DNA of 64,000 nucleotides from Henricia sp. BOLD:AAB3569 (taxonomy: Eukaryota; Echinodermata; Asteroidea; Spinulosida; Echinasteridae): positions 2,604,001-2,668,000 of the forward strand of contig JBBELK010000096.1 in assembly GCA_037783545.1 (NCBI GenBank). The letters are read 5' to 3'. Below, one piece after another: positions 1-9,576 of the stretch. Under the pieces are notes generated by a model. That model had not been told where the DNA came from, ran no database searches, and saw only the letters and a program-made list of their open reading frames with translations. The position numbers and the translations under genes were made by a program. Each line of letters opens with the position of its first letter. The first letter of the stretch is position 1.

Positions 1-115
1 GAGCAGGCAGGAAGCCCGAGCCCAGTTTTCCCTAAACTCTTAAATTTCTCGGCCATTTCCCGGCGAAAGTCTGTCAATTTTTCAGGAAAAGTGCGGAATA
101 TAGACTGTTTGGAGC
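1..115 (+). repeat. Partial monomer at the left window edge
   Basis: The window opens at base 144 of the monomer (GAGCAGGCAGGAAGCCCGAG) and runs to the next ATGCAAAATTT landmark at 116. It has CTCTTAAATTT where most monomers read CTCTGAAATTT, and GGAAAAGTGC where most read GGACAAGTGC. The array clearly continues to the left of the window. Confidence 0.95.
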
Positions 116-625
116 ATGCAAAATTTGAAGTTCGTCGGAAAATTTCTTGACTTCCAAATTTGCCGACGTTTGGACCACACTTTGACCAAATTCCCGTCCC
201 AAACAAGACTGAGCATGCGCACGAGTCATGAGTACACGGACAGCCACGGTCTGCAGAGCAGGCAGGAAGCCCGAGCCCAGTTTTCCCTAAACTCTTAAAT
301 TTCTCGGCCATTTCCCGGCGAAAGTCTGTCAATTTTTCAGGACAAGTGCGGAATATAGACTGTTTGGAGCATGCAAAATTTGAAGTTCGTCGGAAAATTT
401 ATTGACTTCCAAATTTGCCGACGTTTGGACCACACTTTGACCAAATTCCCGTCCCAAACAAGACTGAGCATGCGCACGAGTCAGGAGTACACGGACAGCC
501 ACGGTCTGCAGAGCAGGCAGGAAGCCCGAGCCCAGTTTTCCCTAAACTCTGAAATTTCTCGGCCATTTCCCGGCGAAAGTCTGTCAATTTTTCAGGACAA
601 GTGCGGAATATAGACTGTTTGGAGC

Positions 626-852
626 ATGCAAAATTTGAAGTTCGTCGGAAAATTTCTTGACTTCCAAATTTGCCGACGTTTGGACCACACTTTGACCAAA
701 TTCCCGTCCCAAACAAGACTGAGCATGCGCACGAGTCAGGAGTACACGGACAGCCACGGTCTGCAGAGCAGGCAGGAAGCCTGTCCGAGCCCATTTTTCC
801 CGAAAGTCTGGCAATTTTTCGGGACAAGTGCGGAATATAGACTGTTTGGAGC
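626..852 (+). repeat. Short monomer (227 bp)
   Basis: A stretch of about 32 bp is missing between TTTCCC and CGAAAGTC, so the sequence runs directly from TTTTTCCC into GAAAGTCTGGC. TTTCCC occurs at both ends of the missing segment in full monomers, which fits slippage or microhomology deletion. The monomer also carries GTCC inserted after GAAGCCT and reads TTTTTCGGGAC instead of TTTTTCAGGAC. It shares these marks with the short monomer at 1362. Confidence 0.9.
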
Positions 853-1361
853 ATGCAAAATTTGAAGTTCGTCGGAAAATTTCTTGACTTCCAAATTTGC
901 CGACGTTTGGACCACACTTTGACCAAATTCCCGTCCCAAACAAGACTGAGCATGCGCACGAGTCAGGAGTACACGGACAGCCACGGTCTGCAGAGCAGGC
1001 AGGAAGCCCGAGCCCAGTTTCCCTAAACTCTGAAATTTCTCGGCCATTTCCAGGCGAAAGTCTGTCAATTTTTCAGGACAAGTGCGGAATATAGACTGTT
1101 TGGAGCATGCAAAATTTGAAGTTCGTCGGAAAATTTCTTGACTTGCAAATTTGCCGACCTTTGGACCACACTTTGACCAAATTCCCGTCCCAAACAAGAC
1201 TGAGCATGCGCACGAGTCAGGAGTACACGGACAGCCACGGTCTGCAGAGCAGGCAGGAAGCCCGAGCCCAGTTTTCCCTAAACTCTGAAATTTCTCGGCC
1301 ATTTCCCGGCGAAAGTCTGTCAATTTTTCAGGACAAGTGCGGAATATAGACTGTTTGGAGC

Positions 1362-1589
1362 ATGCAAAATTTGAAGTTCGTCGGAAAATTTCTTGACTTC
1401 CAAATTTGCCGACGTTTGGACCACACTTTGACCAAATTCCCGTCCCAAACAAGACTGAGCATGCGCACGAGTCAGGAGTACACGGACAGCCACGGTCTGC
1501 AGAGCAGGCAGGAAGCCCGTCCGAGCCCAGTTTTCCCGAAAGTCTGTCAATTTTTTCGGGACAAGTGCGGAATATAGACTGTTTGGAGC
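1362..1589 (+). repeat. Short monomer (228 bp)
   Basis: It has the same internal deletion and the same GTCC insertion (GAAGCCCGTCCGAGCCC) as the short monomer at 626, and the same CGGGAC change, with one extra T in the T run. The shared marks show that both descend from one deletion event and were then amplified as part of a 736-bp trimer. Confidence 0.9.
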
Positions 1590-2955
1590 ATGCAAAATTT
1601 GAAGTTCGTTGGAAAATTTCTTGACTTCCAAATTTGCCGACGTTTGGACCACACTTTGACCAAATTCCCGTCCCAAACAAGACTGAGCATGCGCACGAGT
1701 CAGGAGTACACGGACAGCCACGGTCTGCAGAGCAGGCAGGAAGCCCGAGCCCAGTTTTCTCTAAACTCTGACATTTTCGGCCATTTCACGGCGAAAGTCT
1801 GTCAATTTTTCAGGACAAGTGCGGAATATAGACTGTTTGGAGCATGCAAAATTTGAAGTTCGTCGGAAAATTTATTGACTTCCAAATTTGCCGACGTTTG
1901 TACCACACTTTGACCAAATTCCCGTCCCAAACAAGACTGAGCATGCGCACGAGTCAGGAGTACACGGACAGCCACGGTCTGCAGAGTAGGCAGGAAGCCC
2001 GAGCCCAGTTTTCCCCAAACTCTGAAATTTCTCGGCCATTTCTCGGCGAAAGTCTGTCAATTTTTCAGGACAAGTGCGGAATATAGACTGTTTGGAGCAT
2101 GCAAATTTTGAAGTTCGTCTGAAAATATCTTGACTTCCAAATTTGCCGACGTTTGGACCACACTTTGACCAAATTCCCGTCCCAAACAAGACTGAGCATG
2201 CGCACGAGTGATCAGGAGTACACGGACAGCCACGGTTTGCAGAGCAGGCAGGAAGCCCGGGCCCAGTTTTCCCTAAACTCTGAAATTTCTCGGCCATTTC
2301 CCGGCGAAAGTCTGTCAATTTTCCAGGACAAGTGCGGAATATAGACTGTTTGGAGCATGCAAAATTTGAAGTACGTCGGAAAATTGTTGACTTCCAAATT
2401 TGCCGACGTTTGGACCACACTTTGACCAAATTCCCGTCCCAAACAAGACTGAGCATGCGCACGAGTGATCAGGAGTACACGGACAGCCACGGTCTGCAGA
2501 GCAGGCAGGAAGCCCGGGCCTAGTTTTCCCTAAACTCTGAAATTTCTCGGCCATTTCCCGGCGAAAGTCTGTCAATTTTCTAGGACAAGTGCGGAATATA
2601 GACTGTTTGGAGCAAGCAAAATTTGAAGTACGTCGGAAAATTTCTTGACTTCCAAATTTGCCGACGTTTGGACCACACTTTGACCAAATTCCCGTCCCAA
2701 ACAAGACTGAGCATGCGCACGAGTGATCAGGAATACACGGACAGCCACGGTCTGCAGAGCAGGCAGGAAGCCCGAGCCCAGTTTTCCCTAAACTCTGAAA
2801 TTTCTCGGCCATTTCCCGGCGAAAGTCTGTCAATTTTCCAGGACAAGTGCGGAATATAGACTGTTTGGAGCAAGCAAAATTTGAAGTACGTCGGAAAATT
2901 TCTTGACTTCCAAATTTGCCGACGTTTGGACCACACTTTGACCAAATTCCCGTCC

Positions 2956-2973
2956 CATGCTCAGTCGAGCATG
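2956..2973 (+). repeat. H-type perfect hairpin (7-bp stem, 4-nt loop), first of 41
   Basis: CATGCTC-AGTC-GAGCATG forms a perfect inverted repeat at monomer bases 85-102. It recurs in monomers starting at 2872, 3645, 5192, 5708, 6740, 7256, 8288, 9835, 10351, 11897, 12413, 13186, 16780, 19084, 21124, 22659, 24078, 25497, 28304, 29839, 31258, 35351, 36640, 36897, 38702, 39611, 42941, 44230, 44487, 46292, 47201, 49768, 50677, 54007, 55296, 55553, 57619, 59681, 59938, 61743 and 63548. The other monomers have AAACAAGACT in place of ATGCTCAGTC. In all but the F and D-like mosaics it goes with an AAGC head. Confidence 0.95.
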
Positions 2974-4434
2974 CGCACGAGTGATCAGGAGTACACGGAC
3001 AGCCACGGTCTGCAGAGCAGGCAGGAAGCCCGAGCCCAGTTTTCCCCAAACTCTGAAATTTCTCGGCCATTTCTCGGCGAAAGTCTGTCAATTTTTCAGG
3101 ACAAGTGCGGAATATAGACTGTTTGGAGCATGCAAATTTTGAAGTTCGTCTGAAAATATCTTGACTTCCAAATTTGCCGACGTTTGGACCACACTTTGAC
3201 CAAATTCCCGTCCCAAACAAGACTGAGCATGCGCACGAGTGATCAGGAGTACACGGACAGCCACGGTTTGCAGAGCAGGCAGGAAGCCCGGGCCCAGTTT
3301 TCCCTAAACTCTGAAATTTCTCGGCCATTTCCCGGCGAAAGTCTGTCAATTTTCCAGGACAAGTGCGGAATATAGACTGTTTGGAGCATGCAAAATTTAA
3401 AGTACGTCGGAAAATTGTTGACTTCCAAATTTGCCGACGTTTGGACCACACTTTGACCAAATTCCCGTCCCAAACAAGACTGAGCATGCGCACGAGTGAT
3501 CAGGAATACACGGACAGCCACGGTCTGCAGAGCAGGCAGGAAGCCCGAGCCCAGTTTTCCCTAAACTCTGAAATTTCTCGGCCATTTCCCGGCGAAAGTC
3601 TGTCAATTTTCCAGGACAAGTGCGGAATATAGACTGTTTGGAGCAAGCACAATTTGAAGTACGTCGGAAAATTTCTTGACTTCCAAATTTGCCGACGTTT
3701 GGACCACACTTTGACCAAATTCCCGTCCCATGCTCAGTCGAGCATGCGCACGAGTGATCAGGAGTACACGGACAGCCACGGTCTGCAGAGCAGGCAGGAA
3801 GCCCGAGCCCAGTTTTCCCCAAACTCTGAAATTTCTCGGCCATTTCTCGGCGAAAGTCTGTCAATTTTTCAGGACAAGTGCGGAATATAGACTGTTTGGA
3901 GCATGCAAATTTTGAAGTTCGTCTGAAAATATCTTGACTTCCAAATTTGCCGACGTTTGGACCACACTTTGACCAAATTCCCGTCCCAAACAAGACTGAG
4001 CATGCGCACGAGTGATCAGGAGTACACGGACAGCCACGGTTTGCAGAGCAGGCAGGAAGCCCGGGCCCAGTTTTCCCCAAACTCTGAAATTTCTCGGCCA
4101 TTTCTCGGCGAAAGTCTGTCAATTCTTCAGGACAAGTGCGGAATATAGACTGTTTGGAGCATGCAAAATTTTAAGTACGTCGGAAAATTTCTTGACTTCC
4201 AAATTTGCCGACGTTTGGACCACACTTTGACCAAATTCCCGTCCCAAACAAGACTGAGCATGCGCACGAGTGATCAGGAATACACGGACAGCCACGGTCT
4301 GCAGAGCAGGCAGGAAGCCCGAGCCCAGTTTTCCCTAAACTCTGAAATTTCTTGGCCATTTTCCGGCGAAAGTCTGTCAATTTTTCAGGACAAGTGCGGA
4401 ATATAGACTGTTTGGAGCATGCAAAATTTGAATT

Positions 4435-4472
4435 ACGTCGGAAAATTTCTTGACTTCCAAATTTTCCGACGT
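4435..4472 (+). repeat. Perfect 14-bp dyad in N monomer
   Basis: ACGTCGGAAAATTT and AAATTTTCCGACGT are exact reverse complements separated by the 10-nt CTTGACTTCC. In ordinary Y monomers the right arm is AAATTTGCCGACGT and pairs at 13 of 14 positions; N restores the last pair. Confidence 0.93.
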
Positions 4473-6239
4473 TTGGACCACACTTTGACCAAATTCCCGT
4501 CCCAAACAAGACTGAGCATGCGCACGAGTGATCAGGAATACACGGACAGCCACGGTCTGCAGAGCAGGCAGGAAGCCCGAGCCCAGTTTTCCCTAAACTC
4601 TGAAATTTCTCGGCCATTTCCCGGCGAAAGTCTGTCAATTTTTCAGGACAAGTGCGGAATATAGACTGTTTGGAGCATGCAAAATTTGAAGTACGTCGGA
4701 AAATTGTTGACTTCCAAATTTGCCGACGTTTGGACAACACTTTGACCAAATTCCCGTCCCAAACAAGACTGAGCATGCGCACGAGTGATCAGGAATACAC
4801 GGACAGCCACGGTCTGCAGAGCAGGCAGGAAGCCCGAGCCCAGTTTTCCCTAAACTCTGAAATTTCTCGGCAATTTCCCGGCGAAAGTCTGTCAATTTTT
4901 CAGGACAAGTGCGGAATATAGACTGTTTGGAGCATGCAAAATTTGAAGTTCGTCGGAAAATTTCTTGACTTCCAAATTTGCCGACGTTTGGACCACACTT
5001 TGACCAAATTCCCGTCCCAAACAAGACTGAGCATGCGCACGAGTGATCAGGAATACACGGACAGCCACGGTCTGCAGAGCAGGCAGGAAGCCCGAGCCCA
5101 GTTTTCCCTAAACTCTGAAATTTCTCGGCCATTTCCCGGCGAAAGTCGGTCAATTTTCCAGGACAAGTGCGGAATATAGACTGTTTGGAGCAAGCAAAAT
5201 TTGAAGTACGTCGGAAAATTTATTGACTTCCAAATTTGCCGACGTTTGGACCACACTTTGACCAAATTCCCGTCCCATGCTCAGTCGAGCATGCGCACGA
5301 GTGATCAGGAGTACACGGACAGCCACGGTCTGCAGAGCAGGCAGGAAGCCCGAGCCCAGTTTTCCCCAAACTCTGAAATTTCTCGGCCATTTCTCGGCGA
5401 AAGTCTGTCAATTTTTCAGGACAAGTGCGGAATATAGACTGTTTGGAGCATGCAAATTTTGAAGTTCGTCTGAAAATATCTTGACTTCCAAATTTGCCGA
5501 CGTTTGGACCACACTTTGACCAAATTCCCGTCCCAAACAAGACTGAGCATGCGCACGAGTGATCAGGAATACACGGACAGCCACGGTTTGCAGAGCAGGC
5601 AGGATGCCCGGGCCCAGTTTTCCCTAAACTCTGAAATTTCTCGGCCATTTCCCGGCGAAAGTCTGTCAATTTTCCAGGACAAGTGCGGAATATAGACTGT
5701 TTGGAGCAAGCAAAATTTGAAGTACGTCGGAAAATTTCTTGACTTCCAAATTTGCCGACGTTTGGACCACACTTTGACCAAATTCCCGTCCCATGCTCAG
5801 TCGAGCATGCGCACGAGTGATCAGGAGTACACGGACAGCCACGGTCTGCAGAGCAGGCAGGAAGCCCGAGCCCAGTTTTCCCCAAACTCTGAAATTTCTC
5901 GGCCATTTCTCGGCGAAAGTCTGTCAATTCTTCAGGACAAGTGCGGAATATAGACTGTTTGGAGCATGCAAAATTTGAAGTACGTCGGAAAATTTCTTGA
6001 CTTCCAAATTTGCCGACGTTTGGACCACACTTTGACCAAATTCCCGTCCCAAACAAGACTGAGCATGCGCACGAGTGATCAGGAATACACGGACAGCCAC
6101 GGTCTGCAGAGCAGGCAGGAAGCCCGAGCCCAGTTTTCCCTAAACTCTGAAATTTCTTGGCCATTTTCCGGCGAAAGTCTGTCAATTTTTCAGGACAAGT
6201 GCGGAATATAGACTGTTTGGAGCATGCAAAATTTGAATT

Positions 6240-6277
6240 ACGTCGGAAAATTTCTTGACTTCCAAATTTTCCGACGT
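6240..6277 (+). repeat. Perfect 14-bp dyad in N monomer
   Basis: Same perfect inverted repeat with 10-nt spacer as at 4435, in the N monomer starting at 6224. Confidence 0.92.
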
Positions 6278-7787
6278 TTGGACCACACTTTGACCAAATT
6301 CCCGTCCCAAACAAGACTGAGCATGCGCACGAGTGATCAGGAATACACGGACAGCCACGGTCTGCAGAGCAGGCAGGAAGCCCGAGCCCAGTTTTCCCTA
6401 AACTCTGAAATTTCTCGGCAATTTCCCGGCGAAAGTCTGTCAATTTTTCAGGACAAGTGCGGAATATAGACTGTTTGGAGCATGCAAAATTTGAAGTTCG
6501 TCGGAAAATTTCTTGACTTCCAAATTTGCCGACGTTTGGACCACACTTTGACCAAATTCCCGTCCCAAACAAGACTGAGCATGCGCACGAGTGATCAGGA
6601 ATACACGGACAGCCACGGTCTGCAGAGCAGGCAGGAAGCCCGAGCCCAGTTTTCCCTAAACTCTGAAATTTCTCGGCCATTTCCCGGCGAAAGTCGGTCA
6701 ATTTTCCAGGACAAGTGCGGAATATAGACTGTTTGGAGCAAGCAAAATTTGAAGTACGTCGGAAAATTTATTGACTTCCAAATTTGCCGACGTTTGGACC
6801 ACACTTTGACCAAATTCCCGTCCCATGCTCAGTCGAGCATGCGCACGAGTGATCAGGAGTACACGGACAGCCACGGTCTGCAGAGCAGGCAGGAAGCCCG
6901 AGCCCAGTTTTCCCCAAACTCTGAAATTTCTCGGCCATTTCTCGGCGAAAGTCTGTCAATTTTTCAGGACAAGTGCGGAATATAGACTGTTTGGAGCATG
7001 CAAATTTTGAAGTTCGTCTGAAAATATCTTGACTTCCAAATTTGCCGACGTTTGGACCACACTTTGACCAAATTCCCGTCCCAAACAAGACTGAGCATGC
7101 GCACGAGTGATCAGGAATACACGGACAGCCACGGTTTGCAGAGCAGGCAGGATGCCCGGGCCCAGTTTTCCCTAAACTCTGAAATTTCTCGGCCATTTCC
7201 CGGCGAAAGTCTGTCAATTTTCCAGGACAAGTGCGGAATATAGACTGTTTGGAGCAAGCAAAATTTGAAGTACGTCGGAAAATTTCTTGACTTCCAAATT
7301 TGCCGACGTTTGGACCACACTTTGACCAAATTCCCGTCCCATGCTCAGTCGAGCATGCGCACGAGTGATCAGGAGTACACGGACAGCCACGGTCTGCAGA
7401 GCAGGCAGGAAGCCCGAGCCCAGTTTTCCCCAAACTCTGAAATTTCTCGGCCATTTCTCGGCGAAAGTCTGTCAATTCTTCAGGACAAGTGCGGAATATA
7501 GACTGTTTGGAGCATGCAAAATTTGAAGTACGTCGGAAAATTTCTTGACTTCCAAATTTGCCGACGTTTGGACCACACTTTGACCAAATTCCCGTCCCAA
7601 ACAAGACTGAGCATGCGCACGAGTGATCAGGAATACACGGACAGCCACGGTCTGCAGAGCAGGCAGGAAGCCCGAGCCCAGTTTTCCCTAAACTCTGAAA
7701 TTTCTTGGCCATTTTCCGGCGAAAGTCTGTCAATTTTTCAGGACAAGTGCGGAATATAGACTGTTTGGAGCATGCAAAATTTGAATT

Positions 7788-7825
7788 ACGTCGGAAAATT
7801 TCTTGACTTCCAAATTTTCCGACGT
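7788..7825 (+). repeat. Perfect 14-bp dyad in N monomer
   Basis: Same perfect inverted repeat with 10-nt spacer, in the N monomer starting at 7772, which is the 1548-bp copy of the one at 6224. Confidence 0.92.
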
Positions 7826-8029
7826 TTGGACCACACTTTGACCAAATTCCCGTCCCAAACAAGACTGAGCATGCGCACGAGTGATCAGGAATACACGGAC
7901 AGCCACGGTCTGCAGAGCAGGCAGGAAGCCCGAGCCCAGTTTTCCCTAAACTCTGAAATTTCTCGGCAATTTCCCGGCGAAAGTCTGTCAATTTTCTAGG
8001 ACAAGTGCGGAATATAGACTGTTTGGAGC

Positions 8030-9576
8030 AAGCAAAATTTGAAGTACGTCGGAAAATTTCTTGACTTCCAAATTTGCCGACGTTTGGACCACACTTTGAC
8101 CAAATTCCCGTCCCAAACAAGACTGAGCATGCGCACGAGTGATCAGGAATACACGGACAGCCACGGTCTGCAGAGCAGGCAGGAAGCCCGAGCCCAGTTT
8201 TCCCTAAACTCTGAAATTTCTCGGCCATTTCCCGGCGAAAGTCTGTCAATTTTCCAGGACAAGTGCGGAATATAGACTGTTTGGAGCAAGCAAAATTTGA
8301 AGTACGTCGGAAAATTTCTTGACTTCCAAATTTGCCGACGTTTGGACCACACTTTGACCAAATTCCCGTCCCATGCTCAGTCGAGCATGCGCACGAGTGA
8401 TCAGGAGTACACGGACAGCCACGGTCTGCAGAGCAGGCAGGAAGCCCGAGCCCAGTTTTCCCCAAACTCTGAAATTTCTCGGCCATTTCTCGGCGAAAGT
8501 CTGTCAATTTTTCAGGACAAGTGCGGAATATAGACTGTTTGGAGCATGCAAATTTTGAAGTTCGTCTGAAAATATCTTGACTTCCAAATTTGCCGACGTT
8601 TGGACCACACTTTGACCAAATTCCCGTCCCAAACAAGACTGAGCATGCGCACGAGTGATCAGGAGTACACGGACAGCCACGGTTTGCAGAGCAGGCAGGA
8701 AGCCCGGGCCCAGTTTTCCCCAAACTCTGAAATTTCTCGGCCATTTCTCGGCGAAAGTCTGTCAATTCTTCAGGACAAGTGCCGAATATAGACTGTTTGG
8801 AGCATGCAAAATTTGAAGTACGTCGGAAAATTTCTTGACTTCCAAATTTGCCGACGTTTGGACCACACTTTGACCAAATTCCCGTCCCAAACAAGACTGA
8901 GCATGCGCACGAGTGATCAGGAATACACGGACAGCCACGGTCTGCAGAGCAGGCAGGAAGCCCGAGCCCAGTTTTCCCTAAACTCTGAAATTTCTTGGCC
9001 ATTTTCCGGCGAAAGTCTGTCAATTTTTCAGGACAAGTGCGGAATATAGACTGTTTGGAGCATGCAAAATTTGAATTACGTCGGAAAATTTCTTGACTTC
9101 CAAATTTTCCGACGTTTGGACCACACTTTGACCAAATTCCCGTCCCAAACAAGACTGAGCATGCGCACGAGTGATCAGGAATACACGGACAGCCACGGTC
9201 TGCAGAGCAGGCAGGAAGCCCGAGCCCAGTTTTCCCTAAACTCTGAAATTTCTCGGCCATTTCCCGGCGAAAGTCTGTCAATTTTTCAGGACAAGTGCGG
9301 AATATAGACTGTTTGGAGCATGCAAAATTTGAAGTACGTCGGAAAATTGTTGACTTCCAAATTTGCCGACGTTTGGACAACACTTTGACCAATTTCCCGT
9401 CCCAAACAAGACTGAGCATGCGCACGAGTGATCAGGAATACACGGACAGCCACGGTCTGCAGAGCAGGCAGGAAGCCCGAGCCCAGTTTTCCCTAAACTC
9501 TGAAATTTCTCGGCAATTTCCCGGCGAAAGTCTGTCAATTTTTCAGGACAAGTGCGGAATATAGACTGTTTGGAGC
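8030..9576 (+). repeat. Block S-H-D-Y-N-V
   Basis: Monomers start at S 8030, H 8288, D 8546, Y 8804, N 9062 and V 9320. D-Y-N-V repeats the order at 3903-4933, with a one-base difference GTGCCGAAT near 8780 and CCAATTTCCCG near 9390. The preceding monomer ends with TTTTCTAGGACAAG, as the one before 11124 also does, so S and the tail of its left neighbour travel together. Confidence 0.9.
9078..9115 (+). repeat. Perfect 14-bp dyad in N monomer
   Basis: Same perfect inverted repeat with 10-nt spacer, in the N monomer starting at 9062. Confidence 0.92.

Larger units (their letters stand above)
1..2098 (+). repeat. Subfamily A: GAT-less 255-bp monomers
   Basis: Monomers start at 116, 371, 626, 853, 1107, 1362, 1590 and 1844. 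All read CACGAGTCAGG (CATGAG in the first) where the rest of the window reads CACGAGTGATCAGG. They therefore lack the three bases that make TGATCA and are 255 bp long, or 254 where one more base is lost. All have F-type heads. The two short monomers (626 and 1362) lie 736 bp apart, so part of this block is a 3-mer higher-order repeat of short + long + long. This is the only place in the window where this subfamily occurs. Confidence 0.95.
2099..5191 (+). repeat. Block of D, V, S, H, Y, N, F monomers
   Basis: Monomer order by start: D 2099, V 2357, S 2614, H 2872, D 3130, V 3388, H 3645, D 3903, Y 4161, N 4419, V 4677, F 4934. An H-D-V motif of 773 bp recurs (H at 2872 and 3645, D at 3130 and 3903). 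From 2099 every monomer carries the GAT triplet that makes TGATCA. S and H have AAGC instead of ATGC at the head. The first hairpin-bearing monomer of the window is at 2872. Confidence 0.93.
5192..8029 (+). repeat. 1548-bp six-monomer higher-order repeat, two copies
   Basis: Order H-D-H-Y-N-F occupies 5192-6739. The series restarts at 6740 with H-D-H-Y-N, after which an S monomer replaces F at 8030. Private marks recur exactly 1548 bp apart: AAATTTATTGAC in the first H (5192 and 6740), and GGCAGGATGCCCGGG in D (about 5600 and 7150). The shared private marks make this a recent tandem duplication of six monomers. Confidence 0.93.

Noticed and set aside
1-258. Helically phased A/T tracts (AAAATTT at bases 5-11, 24-30, 41-46, 73-77)
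   Set aside because: Centre spacings of about 19, 16 and 31 do not fit multiples of 10.5 well, so I do not claim phased curvature.
116-298. Plus-strand open frames of 60-89 codons starting at ATGCAAAATTTG in almost every monomer
   Set aside because: They are the same stretch of satellite read once per monomer and end at the TAG in GGAATATAG. No recognisable domain, and the start is lost in all AAGC-headed monomers.
116-370. CENP-B box in the head region (GTTCGTCGGAAAATTTC of F monomers)
   Set aside because: The first half fits NTTCGNNNNANN, but the required CGGG is ATTT. I found no full match on either strand of the common monomers.
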